Assembly: GCF_016919175.1 (NCBI RefSeq)
Contig: NZ_JAFFPU010000028.1
Span: 1 to 64,000 of the forward strand
Direction: 5' to 3'
From: Leptospira ainlahdjerensis
GTDB lineage: Bacteria > Spirochaetota > Leptospiria > Leptospirales > Leptospiraceae
DNA length: 64,000 nucleotides
In this document: positions 9,632 to 19,782 of the stretch, piece by piece
Layout of the letters: the number at the start of each line of letters is the position of its first letter
Position numbering within the stretch: position 1 is the first letter of the stretch
Notes under the pieces: generated by a model
Told to the model about the DNA's origin: nothing
The model's database searches: none
The model's input: the letters and a program-made list of their open reading frames with translations, nothing else
Made by a program: the position numbers and the translations under genes

Positions 9632-10224
9632 GGTCGTACCCTCAAAAAGAACCTCCCACACAAAGCCCATTTTGCAAGCAGTTTTTAATTTTATTGTTTA
9701 ATATTTAAAATAAGAAAGCAATATTGATTATTTTTTAATCATTTTGCTAATTTTATGTTCTATTTTTCTTCAAATGCAGCATGTTTTCGGGTCTTCTTTG
9801 CTGAAGAAGCAAACCTTAGATTCTTAAGAAATGAAATTATCTTACGAAACTTCTATTTATAAAAAGAGATATGAAGATAGAAAGAGTGTTTGGAACAAAT
9901 TTTTAAGAACCCACTTTTTTCGTTCCGTATCCGAAATTCGCGAAAATAAAAAAACAAAACGCGTAAAAGAGAAGAATGTTCGAGATTAGAAATTTCTTTC
10001 TGGAAATGGCATCCTTTCAACGTTACCTGATCACGCTTCCATCAGAACGGAACAGCGACTTTCAAAGCAGCGTGTTCAACGATTTCATTTCTTTTCCTTA
10101 AACATTTTCTCAAATTATATCGTATTTACTGTGGATTGACTTCAAAGCCCGGCTTGACGGACCTGTTACAAAAATTTTCCCAGAACCAAAAGTGTTTTTT
10201 AAAACAAGCATTCTCGTGATTTAA
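9632..10224. other. intergenic region upstream of the ATP-grasp operon
   Basis: Very AT-rich near 9670-9780, where the promoter of the minus-strand operon should lie; no unambiguous -35/-10 pair could be fixed. A short plus-strand reading frame, 9976-10101 (41 codons, MFEIRNFFLEMASF...), has only a weak ribosome site. Together with the start-less frame at 10225-10668 it may be debris of a decayed gene. Confidence 0.4.
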
Positions 10225-10668
10225 AATAGAATCGAAAAGGCCGTCAGTTTCCGATTCAAATCCGACTGGCAAATTGCAGTCGAACAAAAAATCCCGCGCG
10301 TAGGCTCTTTGAACCGACTAGGGAAAACTCGCCTCGGTTCTATCTTTTCCTTGGAATTAGAGGATAACGGAAATACAAACAATGGCTCGGAGATCTTTAC
10401 AGGGCTCACTCTCTATGTGTTTCCAAGCACAGCGAGTGATCATTTCAAATTAACGCTGAATGTTTTGGATAGTAACGAGGCAAAAATAGGAACGGTTATC
10501 AAAGAAGAAAAAGTCGTTCTTTGGCAGCAACTCTTTCCGATCTTCGCACTTCCTTTTTACTACTTTCCCTCAGTCGTAAAACAGACTCAGGATGATTTGA
10601 TCACATCCGTTTTTGCTGAGGCTTATCATCAAGGTTATTTTTTCAAAAATAAAGCTAAGAAAAAGTAG
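10225..10668 (+). pseudogene. start-less open frame, probable 5'-truncated gene remnant
   Basis: An open frame of 147 codons runs from just after a TAA at 10222 to the stop at 10668. No ATG occurs at its beginning; a TTG at 10309 would give 119 residues but has no good ribosome site, and the reading before it (SDWQIAVEQKIPRVGSL) looks like continuous protein. The body (FTGLTLYVFPSTASDHF, ALPFYYFPSVVKQTQDDLI) looks like a genuine polypeptide but is not recognised. It could be the 3' part of a lipoprotein gene whose signal sequence was lost, or an active gene with an unusual start. Confidence 0.4.
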
Positions 10669-10676
10669 TTTTACAT

Positions 10677-10718
10677 TCATGATCGACATCCACTTCTAAA
10701 AGTCAATGTTGATCATGA
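10677..10718. terminator. hairpin between convergent genes
   Basis: TCATGATCGACAT (10677-10689) pairs with ATGTTGATCATGA (10706-10718): 13 bp with one G-U pair and a 16-nt loop. It lies between the frame ending at 10668 and the barrel gene ending at 10726, so it can serve both strands. There is no long U-tract. Confidence 0.45.
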
Positions 10719-10725
10719 GAATATT

Positions 10726-12177
10726 CTAAAATGCGTGATTAAAATCCAAAAACATCTGTGTGTCTTCCTTTGATTTTGCAAAATCGAGGAGAATCACGGT
10801 GGCCTGGTTCCAGATAATTCTCAAACCCGTTCCCCAGGAATACTTGTAACCCGTCAAGCTCAGGTTTTTTTCCGAATTCCAAACCCTTCCAACGTCGAAA
10901 AAAGGAACTAAACTCATCGTAAAAAGTTGGTCTCCGATTTTAAAAGTTGTAAACCTCCATCGAAGTTCCACACTCCCAAAACCGACTACGGGCGCGACAA
11001 ATCGATCCTGTCGATAGCCCCTCATCGTTTGAAGCCCTCCGATCCCCGTCATCGGGCCGTCCAAACTCCAAAGATAACGGACTTCGGAAAACGGAGCCCC
11101 CGAAGATGTGTAGCCTAACGCGCCTCTGGCTGCGAACACCAATTCTTCGAATAAGCTCGGAAACAGTTTATGAAAATACTTAGTTTGAAAAAAAAGTTTA
11201 TTATAATCAAAGTCGGATCCCGTTCTTTTGGATACGTTTGCTATATTGAATTCTACTAATATACCTCGATCCGGATCCGGTTCGAAATCCCGGGTATCAT
11301 ACGCGATCCCAGCCCTTAGATAGACGATCTCGCCGCCGTTGTATCCTTTGATCCTTCCCGCGTGATAGTCTTCCGTGAGTTTCGATTCTCCGTTGGGAAC
11401 CGAGGTTTCCCAGACATTCCCCGCGAGATATGGATCCTTGGACGGATTCCATTTTCCATCGGAATGACCGATGATGTTTTTAGAGATCTCGTTCGCTACA
11501 ACCCATTTGAATGCTTTCCAGAAAGTAAAATCGATGCTGTTAAAAAAAGTTGTCGAATTGAATAGATATTGATTGTATCCCTGATCACTTATACTCGGTG
11601 TAATCTCTGAACCCGCCCTCGCCGGACGGATAAACGATTGGGAAGCTTCATAATCGTCGAAGTTTGCATTGCCCACCAGACTCATTCCCGGTTGATTTCG
11701 GGGTCGATAGGAAAGAGTATGCAAAGAGGATTCTCCGATTCCAAAGTATTGAGAATTGGGATTATAATCAAATCCGAGACTGCTCTTCCATCGGAAAGCG
11801 GTATTGGCGATATAAGGAGAATCGAACTGTATAAAATGATTCTTCACCCCTTGGTTCGTTTGGAAAAGTTGAATCGTGAGTTTTCTTCGATAGGGCTCGT
11901 ATTCGTAATACGGTTCGTCTTTTTTTCCGTTAAAAAAGATGCTGGCTCGGATTCCTCCTCCTTGCCCGCGGACGGGATCCGAACTGAAAAGAGGAAGCGC
12001 CGTTACATACATCCCTTCCTTCTTTTCCGCGAGTTCTCCCGGATCGAGCCGTTTACTCTCATCCAAAGGGATTCTTGCGCTCGGCAGATTTTGTAACCCT
12101 TCCGCAAAGAGAGAATTGGTGTTTCCAAATATTACAAGAATCCAAGTAAAAAGAAAAATTCTAAATTTATAAAACAT
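10726..12177 (-). CDS. BamA/TamA-type outer-membrane beta-barrel protein, 483 aa
   Basis: Signal peptide at 1-25 (hydrophobic FRIFLFTWILVIFG, cleavage near LFA-EG). The mature part reads as a 16-strand-type bacterial surface antigen (D15/Bac_surface_Ag) barrel: alternating aromatic strands, YDTRDFEPDPDRGILVEF, the loop-6-like motif MRGYRQDRF and a C-terminal Phe (DFNHAF). No POTRA domains fit in the short segment before the barrel, so it is a barrel-only member and not the essential BamA itself. Likely role: insertion or transport of material at the outer membrane; the exact cargo is unknown. Transcribed alone, with the convergent hairpin at 10677-10718 downstream. Confidence 0.8.
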   Translation of the reverse strand: MFYKFRIFLFTWILVIFGNTNSLFAEGLQNLPSARIPLDESKRLDPGELAEKKEGMYVTALPLFSSDPVRGQGGGIRASIFFNGKKDEPYYEYEPYRRKLTIQLFQTNQGVKNHFIQFDSPYIANTAFRWKSSLGFDYNPNSQYFGIGESSLHTLSYRPRNQPGMSLVGNANFDDYEASQSFIRPARAGSEITPSISDQGYNQYLFNSTTFFNSIDFTFWKAFKWVVANEISKNIIGHSDGKWNPSKDPYLAGNVWETSVPNGESKLTEDYHAGRIKGYNGGEIVYLRAGIAYDTRDFEPDPDRGILVEFNIANVSKRTGSDFDYNKLFFQTKYFHKLFPSLFEELVFAARGALGYTSSGAPFSEVRYLWSLDGPMTGIGGLQTMRGYRQDRFVAPVVGFGSVELRWRFTTFKIGDQLFTMSLVPFFDVGRVWNSEKNLSLTGYKYSWGTGLRIIWNQATVILLDFAKSKEDTQMFLDFNHAF

Positions 12178-12629
12178 GGGCTCGGATTCTTTTACACCAA
12201 ATGGGGAAAAGAATTTTGTTTGTATAGGTTATTCTTATCCGATTTCTACTTTCTTAAGGTTCCGAACCGCTCCCGTTCCGCAAGATTCCCCTCCGGTCTT
12301 TTTTTGAAAATTTCATTTTAGAGCCGATCCGCCGGTAAATCCAGTCTTCGAGAACAAAAACGGAATTTCTAAAATTTTTGATTTCGTTTAACAAAGAAAT
12401 GGAAAAAAATTTCTTCTTATTTCTATTCCTCCTTCTTTGTTTTCTTGTGAACCCGAATCGGCGCTCCTCCTAAACAGAACCTATTTCTGGCGCATTTTCG
12501 ATCCAGAAGAGAAGTTCGTTATCTTTCGATCTATTTTATCGAATTATAATGCAAGCAAGACTCTTCGTTATAATTGTGCTACTATATTCAGTCTCAAAAC
12601 GCATTGAAAACATGTGCGGGGACTTTTCT
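12178..12629. other. divergent intergenic region
   Basis: About 450 bp between the divergent barrel gene and the first Ig/FG-GAP lipoprotein gene, so it should hold both promoters. Runs of T and A are frequent (12300-12430). A CGGGGAC element at 12616-12622 precedes the ATG at 12630. No gene, repeat or riboswitch was recognised. Confidence 0.5.
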
Positions 12630-15626
12630 ATGAAACATTTTTTATTCTTATCTTTGATTTTCGTTTTATCCTTTTTCTGCCTTGTGGATTGTTTAAATCG
12701 AGGTTCCAACAACCTCCCTCCGATCTTTTCCTATATCGATCTCAAAAGTGGAAGCTCTCCGATTCCTTTCGGAGTTTCGCAAATCAGTCCGGGTTCGAGC
12801 ATTAACGGCGTAAATCTAAATACTTCGATTCAAGTTGGCTTCAATCGTAATTTAGATTCTTCCACGATTCACTCGTCCACGTTTCGTTTGTTCCAGGGTT
12901 CGATTCAGATTCCCGGCTCCTTCCATCTGACAAACAACGGCGTCGTATTCACACCTTCTTCTTCCCTAGCCTCTGCAACCGTTTATACGGTCACTCTTTC
13001 CAAGGAAGTCAAAGCGGCGGACGGTGCGCCACTCGGAGAGGAGTTTTCCTGGAGCTTTACAACTTCCTCCACCGTGGACACGGTCGCTCCGATCGTTTCT
13101 CTTTCGGCCCCCTTCACTTCCGCAGTTTCGGTTCCAGTCAATACCTCGGTCAGCGTTGCTTTTAGCGAGACGATGAACTGCGCCACCTTAAACACTGTCT
13201 CGTTTCAGTTAAACAATGGAGCTGTCGTCGCGGGAACGGTTTCTTGTTCCGGATCCACGGCGACGTTCACTCCTAGTTCGAATCTTCTCTTTAACACGAG
13301 TTATACGGCAACGATTTCGGTCGGAGCACAAGATCTCGCCGGAAATTCGATCGTTTCTGCGTTTAGCTGGAATTTTACGACCGGATCGGCTCCGGATTCC
13401 ACCCCGCCGACGGTTTCTTTTGCGAATCCTTTGAACAATTCTGTCGGTTTTGCGGTCAACTCTTCTCTCGGAGTTGCGTTTAGCGAAACTCTCAACTGCT
13501 CCACTTTGACTACGGCGAGTTTTGTTTTAAACGACGGCTCCGCCGTCGCAGGAACAGTCTCCTGTCTTGGAACCACCGCTACGTTTACTCCTGCTTCCGC
13601 TCTTTCGTATAACACTTCTTATACGGCTACGATCACCACTGCCGTCCAGGACCTCTCGGGGAATTCGATCGTTGGAAACTACATTTGGATCTTTACAACC
13701 GGTTCCGCTCCGGACGTTGCGGCCCCGAGCGTATCCATCGTCAATCCGATCCATTCATCAACGGGTATTGCGACGAACACGACGATCACGGCGGCGTTTA
13801 GCGAAGGAATGGATTGTATTACCTTAACGACCGCGACGTTTACGCTCAACAACGGAGCCGGTGTCGCAGGAAACGTTTCCTGTTCCGGAACGAACGCGGT
13901 TTTTACTCCGAGCGCGAGTCTTCTTCCGGGAACTCTTTACACGGCAACGATTTTAACCGGGGCCAAGGACTTGGCCAACAATTCGATTCTTACCAACTAT
14001 AACTGGAGTTTTACCACGGGAGTCCTACCGGATACGACTGCTCCTTCCGTTTCCATTCAGAATCTTATGAACAAAAGTCTTTTAGAAACCGGATTTGTCA
14101 TCGGAACCGCTTCGGATACCGGAGGGGTTGTTCTTGTACAAGTTTCCGTCGACGGGGGCGCATATACGACCGCATCGGGAACCACGACCTGGAACTTCAA
14201 ACTTCCCTCCGGAGCTGCTACTTGGTCGACGGGGTCGCAACATACGATTTCGGTTCGAAGCACGGACGCGTCCGGAAACGTTTCCGTCGTAACTTCCGTA
14301 CAGGTAAGAAAGGGAACCAACAAAGACGTAAACGGAGACGGTTATGTCGATCTCGTAAGCGGAGAATACGGACAAGGTCTCGTTTATATCTTTCATTCTT
14401 CCGGAACCGGAGGAATCACGGCGACGAATGCAAGTTTAGCAAATCGTTATATTGTTGGAACGGTAGCGGAAGAATTCGGTAGAACCGTTTCCTTAGGAGA
14501 TCTCAACGGAGACGGATACTCGGACGTGATCGTAGGAGCGCCTGCGGCAAACACCTTTGCGGGAAGGGTGTATGCGTTTTATTCTTCGGGAAGTTCGGGA
14601 ATCAATATATCCTTCGTGGCCTTCGCATCGGCAAGAATCGACGGCGCCGCCGCCGGTGAAAAATTCGGAGCTTCGGTCGATACGGGAGACGTGGACGGAA
14701 ACGGCTACGCGGATCTCATCGTAGGGGCTCCGAACTCGACAACTTCTCGGGGAAGGGTCTATATCTTTCACTCTGCGGGAGCCGCGGGGATCGTAAATTC
14801 CAGTGCGACTACCGCGTCCTGCACTCTGACCGGAACGGCTTCCAACGATTTATTCGGAAATGCGGTTGCATCCGGAAATATCAACGGGGATATCTATGAC
14901 GACATAGCCATCGGTTCTTACGGATACAACAGCCAAAGAGGAAGAATTTATATCTATCACGGAAGTTCCACGGGACTCGGCGCCGTTAGCACGACACTCA
15001 CGAATGGAACCGGGGCCGTAGGAGATCAATTCGGATTCTCCCTCGCGGTTGCGGACGTAAGCGGGGACGGTTACTCGGATCTAATCGGAGGCGCCCCCTT
15101 TCTCAACAACGGCCGCGGTCACGTAGTCATCTACTCTTCCAGTTCTACACCCGCAGGAATTTCCACGTTCACAGGATTGGGGGCCGCGAATTATATCATC
15201 CAAGGAGTCACCGTGAATGATCATTTCGGTTATTCTTTGACGGCGCGGGATCTGGACAACGACGGAAGGGCCGATATCATCGCGAATTCCACTCCGAATT
15301 CTCCCGCACAAGGAATGGTTTCTGTTTTTATGACCCCTCTCGTGGGTTTTACGAACGCGGGAACCGCGACGCTGACGATGACCGGACCGATGAGTGACCT
15401 CTACGGATGGGGACTCGCGACGGGAGATGTGAACGGAGATGGATACTCGGATCTTTTGGTGGGTTCTCCGGGTTACAACAACGGAACGTTTCAAGGAAGG
15501 GCCTATATCTTCCATTCTTCAGCGACAGGATTGACAACGAATGCCCCCGCTTCCGCGTCGAGAATCATCGATGGCTCCGGACTCAATGGTGGAGCCGGGA
15601 ACTGGTTTGGGATGAGCCTCTATTGA
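12630..15626 (+). CDS. surface lipoprotein with Ig-like repeats and FG-GAP propeller, 998 aa
   Basis: Lipoprotein signal with lipobox LVDC (Cys21). Four SbsA/Big_5 Ig-like domains follow at about 45, 148, 254 and 360, spaced 106 residues, three of them carrying a Cys pair (as in MNCATL and GTVSCSG) that may form a disulfide. A further Ig-like domain spans 468-562. Residues 565-998 hold seven FG-GAP repeats (DVNGDGYVDLV, DLNGDGYSDVIVG, DVDGNGYADLIVG and so on), each with a Ca-binding DxNGDG loop, as in integrin-type seven-bladed propellers. The in-frame ATG at 12549 is less likely because the signal peptide begins at 12630. Probable surface-exposed adhesin or binding protein. Paralogue of the next gene. 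Confidence 0.83.
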   Translation: MKHFLFLSLIFVLSFFCLVDCLNRGSNNLPPIFSYIDLKSGSSPIPFGVSQISPGSSINGVNLNTSIQVGFNRNLDSSTIHSSTFRLFQGSIQIPGSFHLTNNGVVFTPSSSLASATVYTVTLSKEVKAADGAPLGEEFSWSFTTSSTVDTVAPIVSLSAPFTSAVSVPVNTSVSVAFSETMNCATLNTVSFQLNNGAVVAGTVSCSGSTATFTPSSNLLFNTSYTATISVGAQDLAGNSIVSAFSWNFTTGSAPDSTPPTVSFANPLNNSVGFAVNSSLGVAFSETLNCSTLTTASFVLNDGSAVAGTVSCLGTTATFTPASALSYNTSYTATITTAVQDLSGNSIVGNYIWIFTTGSAPDVAAPSVSIVNPIHSSTGIATNTTITAAFSEGMDCITLTTATFTLNNGAGVAGNVSCSGTNAVFTPSASLLPGTLYTATILTGAKDLANNSILTNYNWSFTTGVLPDTTAPSVSIQNLMNKSLLETGFVIGTASDTGGVVLVQVSVDGGAYTTASGTTTWNFKLPSGAATWSTGSQHTISVRSTDASGNVSVVTSVQVRKGTNKDVNGDGYVDLVSGEYGQGLVYIFHSSGTGGITATNASLANRYIVGTVAEEFGRTVSLGDLNGDGYSDVIVGAPAANTFAGRVYAFYSSGSSGINISFVAFASARIDGAAAGEKFGASVDTGDVDGNGYADLIVGAPNSTTSRGRVYIFHSAGAAGIVNSSATTASCTLTGTASNDLFGNAVASGNINGDIYDDIAIGSYGYNSQRGRIYIYHGSSTGLGAVSTTLTNGTGAVGDQFGFSLAVADVSGDGYSDLIGGAPFLNNGRGHVVIYSSSSTPAGISTFTGLGAANYIIQGVTVNDHFGYSLTARDLDNDGRADIIANSTPNSPAQGMVSVFMTPLVGFTNAGTATLTMTGPMSDLYGWGLATGDVNGDGYSDLLVGSPGYNNGTFQGRAYIFHSSATGLTTNAPASASRIIDGSGLNGGAGNWFGMSLY

Positions 15627-16109
15627 AACAACTTTTGCGAAGGGCTTTCGAAATTCTAAGAAGAATGAAAAAGCCTTTCCGCTTCCTCACGTAGAGGTAA
15701 AAAATAGAAAACCCTTTTCCATTCTTATCTTAGAATCCAAACGGATTTCTCAATCGAAATCATTTCGAACCTTTCTAAAAAAACAAAAATGGAAGGATGA
15801 ATCTTTTTTCTTCGAGAAAAAAAACCGAAAGAAAAGAACGGATTTCCATTCTGCAAAAAAAAAGTTAAGAATCAAAAAACGAAACTTCCTTACTAAAGAA
15901 TTGGTTCCATTCCGTTAGGCACTTTATCTTTCGAACAATAAATCCTTCGGTTTAAAATCAACAATGCTTTACAAATTCAAACCAAACGTGTCGTCGGTCC
16001 TTAAAGATTTCACGTTATAACGCAACCGGATTTTAACGTGTAAATTTGATATTCTTTCGGTCTGGTGAGCAGGAATCACAATTCTTGCAATGAGAGAGGA
16101 GAATATTTT
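15627..16109. other. intergenic region between the two paralogous lipoprotein genes
   Basis: About 480 bp, AT-rich. A weak stem (AAGGGCTTT near 15641 with AAAGCCTTT near 15670) just after the stop at 15626 might terminate transcription. GAGAGGAGAAT at 16093-16103 is the ribosome site of the next gene. No gene seen. Confidence 0.45.
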
Positions 16110-19100
16110 ATGCAACGTTCAACAAAACTAATTTTGGTACTTTTCTTATTCGTATTTCAAAATTGTGTGAAAGGTTCGAATTCTCAAAACCCACTTTATG
16201 CTTTCCTTACCTTCCCCGGCGGTGATGCTGTTTTTGGGGTTTCGCAAATCACGCCGGGTTCGGGAGTTACTGGAATTCCTCTGAATACCTCCGTCCAGGT
16301 CGGGTTTAATCAAGAAATCGATCCTTCCTCCATAAGCAATTCTTCATTTCGCATGACCCAAGGTTCGACGCCCGTTGTCGGAACTATCACAACAACTTCC
16401 ACCACAGCGATGTTTACTCCTTCTAATCTTTTATCGTCTTCCACGATTTACACGGTAACCCTCAGCAAAGAAATTTTGGCAACGGATGGTTCCACGCTGA
16501 CGGAAGATTATTCTTGGAATTTTACGACTGCCTCAACGGTGGATGGGATTGCCCCCGTAGTTTCTCTTGTGGCGCCGGCAAATTTATTCACCAATGTCGG
16601 AGTGAATTCGAATATAAGCGCTGTTTTTTCAGAGGTGATCAACTGCGCGACTCTCACCACGGCAAGCTTTACTCTCACTGGCGGAGCCGCCGTCGCAGGA
16701 ACCGTAAATTGCTCCGGGACTTCGGCGACCTTCGATCCAACACCGACTCTTGCTTACAATACAAACTATACGGCTACGCTTACAACGGCGGTCAAAGACC
16801 TTGCTGGAAACTCGATACCTGCTACCTACTCTTGGTCCTTTACAACCGGTCCCGCTCCGGATTTGACTCCTCCCGTCGTTTCCTTAGTCACTCCTACAAA
16901 CCTTTCCACGGGTGCTGGAATCAATACAAACATAAGCGCCGTCTTTAGCGAAGCCATGGATTGTACTACAATCTCGACCGCAAATTTTACGTTGAGCGAT
17001 GGCGCTGCTGTTGCAGGAACCGTAAATTGTTCCGGAACTTCGGCAACCTTCGATCCAACGGCGGCACTTGCTTACAATACAAACTATACGGCTACGATTA
17101 CGACAACGGTAAAGGATGTGGCCGGGAATCCAATGGCTGTAAATTATTCTTGGAGTTTCACGACAAGCACAGGACCGGAAATGATCGCCCCCGTAGTTTC
17201 TCTTGTGGCGCCGGCAAATCTACTTACCAATGTCGGAGTGAATTCGAATGTAACCGCAGTTTTCAGCGAAACGATGGATTGTTTGACTCTCAACGCCGTA
17301 AGTTTTACTCTCACTGGCGGAGCCGCCGTCGCAGGAACCGTAAATTGTTCCGGGACTTCGGCGACCTTCGATCCAACACCGACTCTTGCTTACAATACAA
17401 ACTATACGGCTACGCTTACAACGGCGGTCAAAGACCTTGCTGGAAACTCAATACCTGCTACCTACTCTTGGTCCTTTACAACCGGTCCCGCTCCGGATTT
17501 GACTCCTCCCGTCGTTTCCTTAGTCACTCCTACAAACCTTTCCACGGGTGCTGGAATCAATACAAACATAAGCGCCGTCTTTAGCGAAGCCATGGATTGT
17601 ACTACAATCTCGACCGCAAATTTTACGTTGAGCGATGGCGCCGCTGTTGCAGGAACCGTAAATTGTTCCGGAACCTTCGCGACCTTCGATCCAACGGCGG
17701 CACTTGCTTACAATACAAACTATACGGCTACGATTACGACCACGGTAAAGGACGTGGCCGGAAATCCAATGGCTGTAAATTATTCTTGGAGTTTCACGAC
17801 CGGAAATACCCCGGATATCACTCCCCCTACGGTCGTCTTAGCAAGTCCTATCAACGGAGCCACTGGAGTTGCGACCAATGCAAATGTCATTGTTGCATTC
17901 AGTGAGTCCATGGATTGTACCACCCTGAACACGATCACATTTTCTTTGAGTGCCGGAGCCGCAATTCCTGGAACCGTGACCTGCTCCGGAGCTTCGGCCA
18001 CGTTCGCTCCGACTGCTGCGTTTGCTCCCGGAACTTTAGTTACCGCAACCTTAACGGTCGGAGCAATGGATCTCACGGGAAATCCGATCGCCGCTCCTTA
18101 TTCCTGGACGTTCACTACGGGCCCAGCACCTGATGTGACTCCACCCACGGTCGCGATTCAAAATCTTAGAAACAATAGCATCGTAGAATCCGGATTTGTA
18201 ATCGGAACCATGACCGATGCTGGAGGAATCGCCTCCGTCGCTTTCAAGATCGATGGCGGGGCTTTCGGAGCAGCAACTCTGATTGGTCCCAACTCTTGGA
18301 AGTTTCAGTTACCCATAACGTGGTCTCAGAATTCTCAACACACTTTGACGGCAAGGGCAACCGATATTTCCGGTAACCAAACCACAACTGCCGTCATTAC
18401 AGTGCGAAAAGGAACAAACAAGGACATCAACGGGGATGGATATGTGGATTTAGTCACTTCCGAATATGGACAAGGCCTAGTTTACATTTTCCATTCTTCC
18501 GGAACTTTGGGAATTACGACAACCAATGCGGGCTTAGCGAATAGAATCATCGTAGGAAATGCCGCCGATGAATTTGGCAGAACTGTTTCGATGGGCGACC
18601 TCAACGGTGATAGTTACGCCGATGTCGTCGTTGGCTCACCTGCTTGGAATGGCGGCATGGGCCGCACCTTCGTATTTCATTCTTCCGGAAACTTAGGCGT
18701 GAATACTTCTTTCAGTGCATTCGCCTCTTCTCGAATCGACGGAGCCACAGCCGGAGATAGATTCGGTATGAGCCTTGCAACGGGAGATATCAACGGAGAT
18801 GGATATACTGACTTGATCGTCGGTTCTCCGAATTTCAACGGCTCCAGAGGAAGAGTTTACGTTTTTCTTTCTACGGGAGTCACTGGAATTACTGTGACAA
18901 ATACGGCCGCTGCGGCAACCAATCGAACCGGAGCGTCCGCAAACGAACTCCTCGGCTCTTCGATTGGGGTTGGGGATATCAACGGAGACGGACTCGCAGA
19001 CCTTGCGGTCGGTTCCCCCGGTTATTCTTTTCCTGGTCCACCAGCCGTAATTCCAAGCTCGGGAAGGATTTACATCTATTATGGGGGGGCTGGAGTTTTG

Positions 19101-19775
19101 ACAGGCGTGACCAATACCCTGACCAACCAGTCTGGCATAAGTACCAATGCTCAGTTCGGATTGGCTCTCGCAGTCGCGGATATCAACGGAGATGGTTTTT
19201 CGGATGTAGTGGGAAGCGCTCCTTTACTTGATACAGATGGAACAGTTGGAAATGGGATCGGAGACGGAGTTGGAACAGTCCGCGCTTTCATGTCTGCCGG
19301 CGGAGCGGGTATTGCAAACGATACCATTGGAAACGCCCCGCTCGTTATCAACGGGGTCACAATGCTGGATATATTCGGTGTTTCAGTTACAGCCCGTGAT
19401 CTCGATGGAGATGGAAGAGCGGACATAGCGATCAGCGCGACACAACAACTGCTCCCCTCCAGTGCAGTTTATATCTTCATGACCCCAACCGCAGGTCCAA
19501 TCGGAAATTTCTTCAACAAGACGAACGCTACTGCGAGCATCGCAGGATCATCCGGATTAGGAGTCTCTGTGGGAAAAGGTCTTTCCACAGGAGATACAAA
19601 CGGAGACGGATTCCCGGATTTATTGATCGGTGGAAGCGCCATCTCTGTTTACGGATTCCATTCTTCAGCGGCCGGTTTAGTTACAAATAACCCGGCTTTC
19701 GCTGAGACTCGAATCAACGATCCAGGCTTGCTGGGAGGAGCACCCGTCAACACTTACGGTAACTGCGTCTATTGA
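16110..19775 (+). CDS. surface lipoprotein with six Big_5 repeats and FG-GAP propeller, 1221 aa
   Basis: Lipoprotein signal ending FVFQNC (Cys19). Six SbsA/Big_5 Ig-like domains start near 40, 143, 249, 355, 461 and 567, spaced exactly 106 residues; domains 2 to 6 contain a Cys pair. A different Ig-like domain starts near 673. Seven FG-GAP repeats with DxNGDG/DxDGDG loops begin near 771. The architecture equals the 12630-15626 protein plus two extra Big_5 domains, explained by the 636-bp tandem duplication inside the gene. Start at 16110 is set by a strong GAGAGGAGAAT ribosome site and the signal peptide; an earlier in-frame start at 16065 is unlikely. Expected on the cell surface, probably binding host or environmental ligands. 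Confidence 0.84.
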   Translation: MQRSTKLILVLFLFVFQNCVKGSNSQNPLYAFLTFPGGDAVFGVSQITPGSGVTGIPLNTSVQVGFNQEIDPSSISNSSFRMTQGSTPVVGTITTTSTTAMFTPSNLLSSSTIYTVTLSKEILATDGSTLTEDYSWNFTTASTVDGIAPVVSLVAPANLFTNVGVNSNISAVFSEVINCATLTTASFTLTGGAAVAGTVNCSGTSATFDPTPTLAYNTNYTATLTTAVKDLAGNSIPATYSWSFTTGPAPDLTPPVVSLVTPTNLSTGAGINTNISAVFSEAMDCTTISTANFTLSDGAAVAGTVNCSGTSATFDPTAALAYNTNYTATITTTVKDVAGNPMAVNYSWSFTTSTGPEMIAPVVSLVAPANLLTNVGVNSNVTAVFSETMDCLTLNAVSFTLTGGAAVAGTVNCSGTSATFDPTPTLAYNTNYTATLTTAVKDLAGNSIPATYSWSFTTGPAPDLTPPVVSLVTPTNLSTGAGINTNISAVFSEAMDCTTISTANFTLSDGAAVAGTVNCSGTFATFDPTAALAYNTNYTATITTTVKDVAGNPMAVNYSWSFTTGNTPDITPPTVVLASPINGATGVATNANVIVAFSESMDCTTLNTITFSLSAGAAIPGTVTCSGASATFAPTAAFAPGTLVTATLTVGAMDLTGNPIAAPYSWTFTTGPAPDVTPPTVAIQNLRNNSIVESGFVIGTMTDAGGIASVAFKIDGGAFGAATLIGPNSWKFQLPITWSQNSQHTLTARATDISGNQTTTAVITVRKGTNKDINGDGYVDLVTSEYGQGLVYIFHSSGTLGITTTNAGLANRIIVGNAADEFGRTVSMGDLNGDSYADVVVGSPAWNGGMGRTFVFHSSGNLGVNTSFSAFASSRIDGATAGDRFGMSLATGDINGDGYTDLIVGSPNFNGSRGRVYVFLSTGVTGITVTNTAAAATNRTGASANELLGSSIGVGDINGDGLADLAVGSPGYSFPGPPAVIPSSGRIYIYYGGAGVLTGVTNTLTNQSGISTNAQFGLALAVADINGDGFSDVVGSAPLLDTDGTVGNGIGDGVGTVRAFMSAGGAGIANDTIGNAPLVINGVTMLDIFGVSVTARDLDGDGRADIAISATQQLLPSSAVYIFMTPTAGPIGNFFNKTNATASIAGSSGLGVSVGKGLSTGDTNGDGFPDLLIGGSAISVYGFHSSAAGLVTNNPAFAETRINDPGLLGGAPVNTYGNCVY
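16551..17822 (+). repeat. in-frame 636-bp tandem duplication of two Big_5 domains
   Basis: 16551-17186 and 17187-17822 are near-identical over most of their length, offset by exactly 636 bp (212 codons). Domains 2 and 4 both begin IAPVVSLVAPANL, and domains 3 and 5 both begin LTPPVVSLVTPTNLSTGAGI. Similarity fades after the SFTT motif near 17160/17796. The high identity, including silent positions, points to a recent event or to ongoing homogenisation. Confidence 0.88.
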
Positions 19776-19782
19776 TCTCAAA

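Noticed and set aside
16961..17584. 207-residue plus-strand frame inside the large lipoprotein gene
   Set aside because: Alternative-frame reading of the Ig-like repeats; its own repetition only mirrors the DNA duplication.
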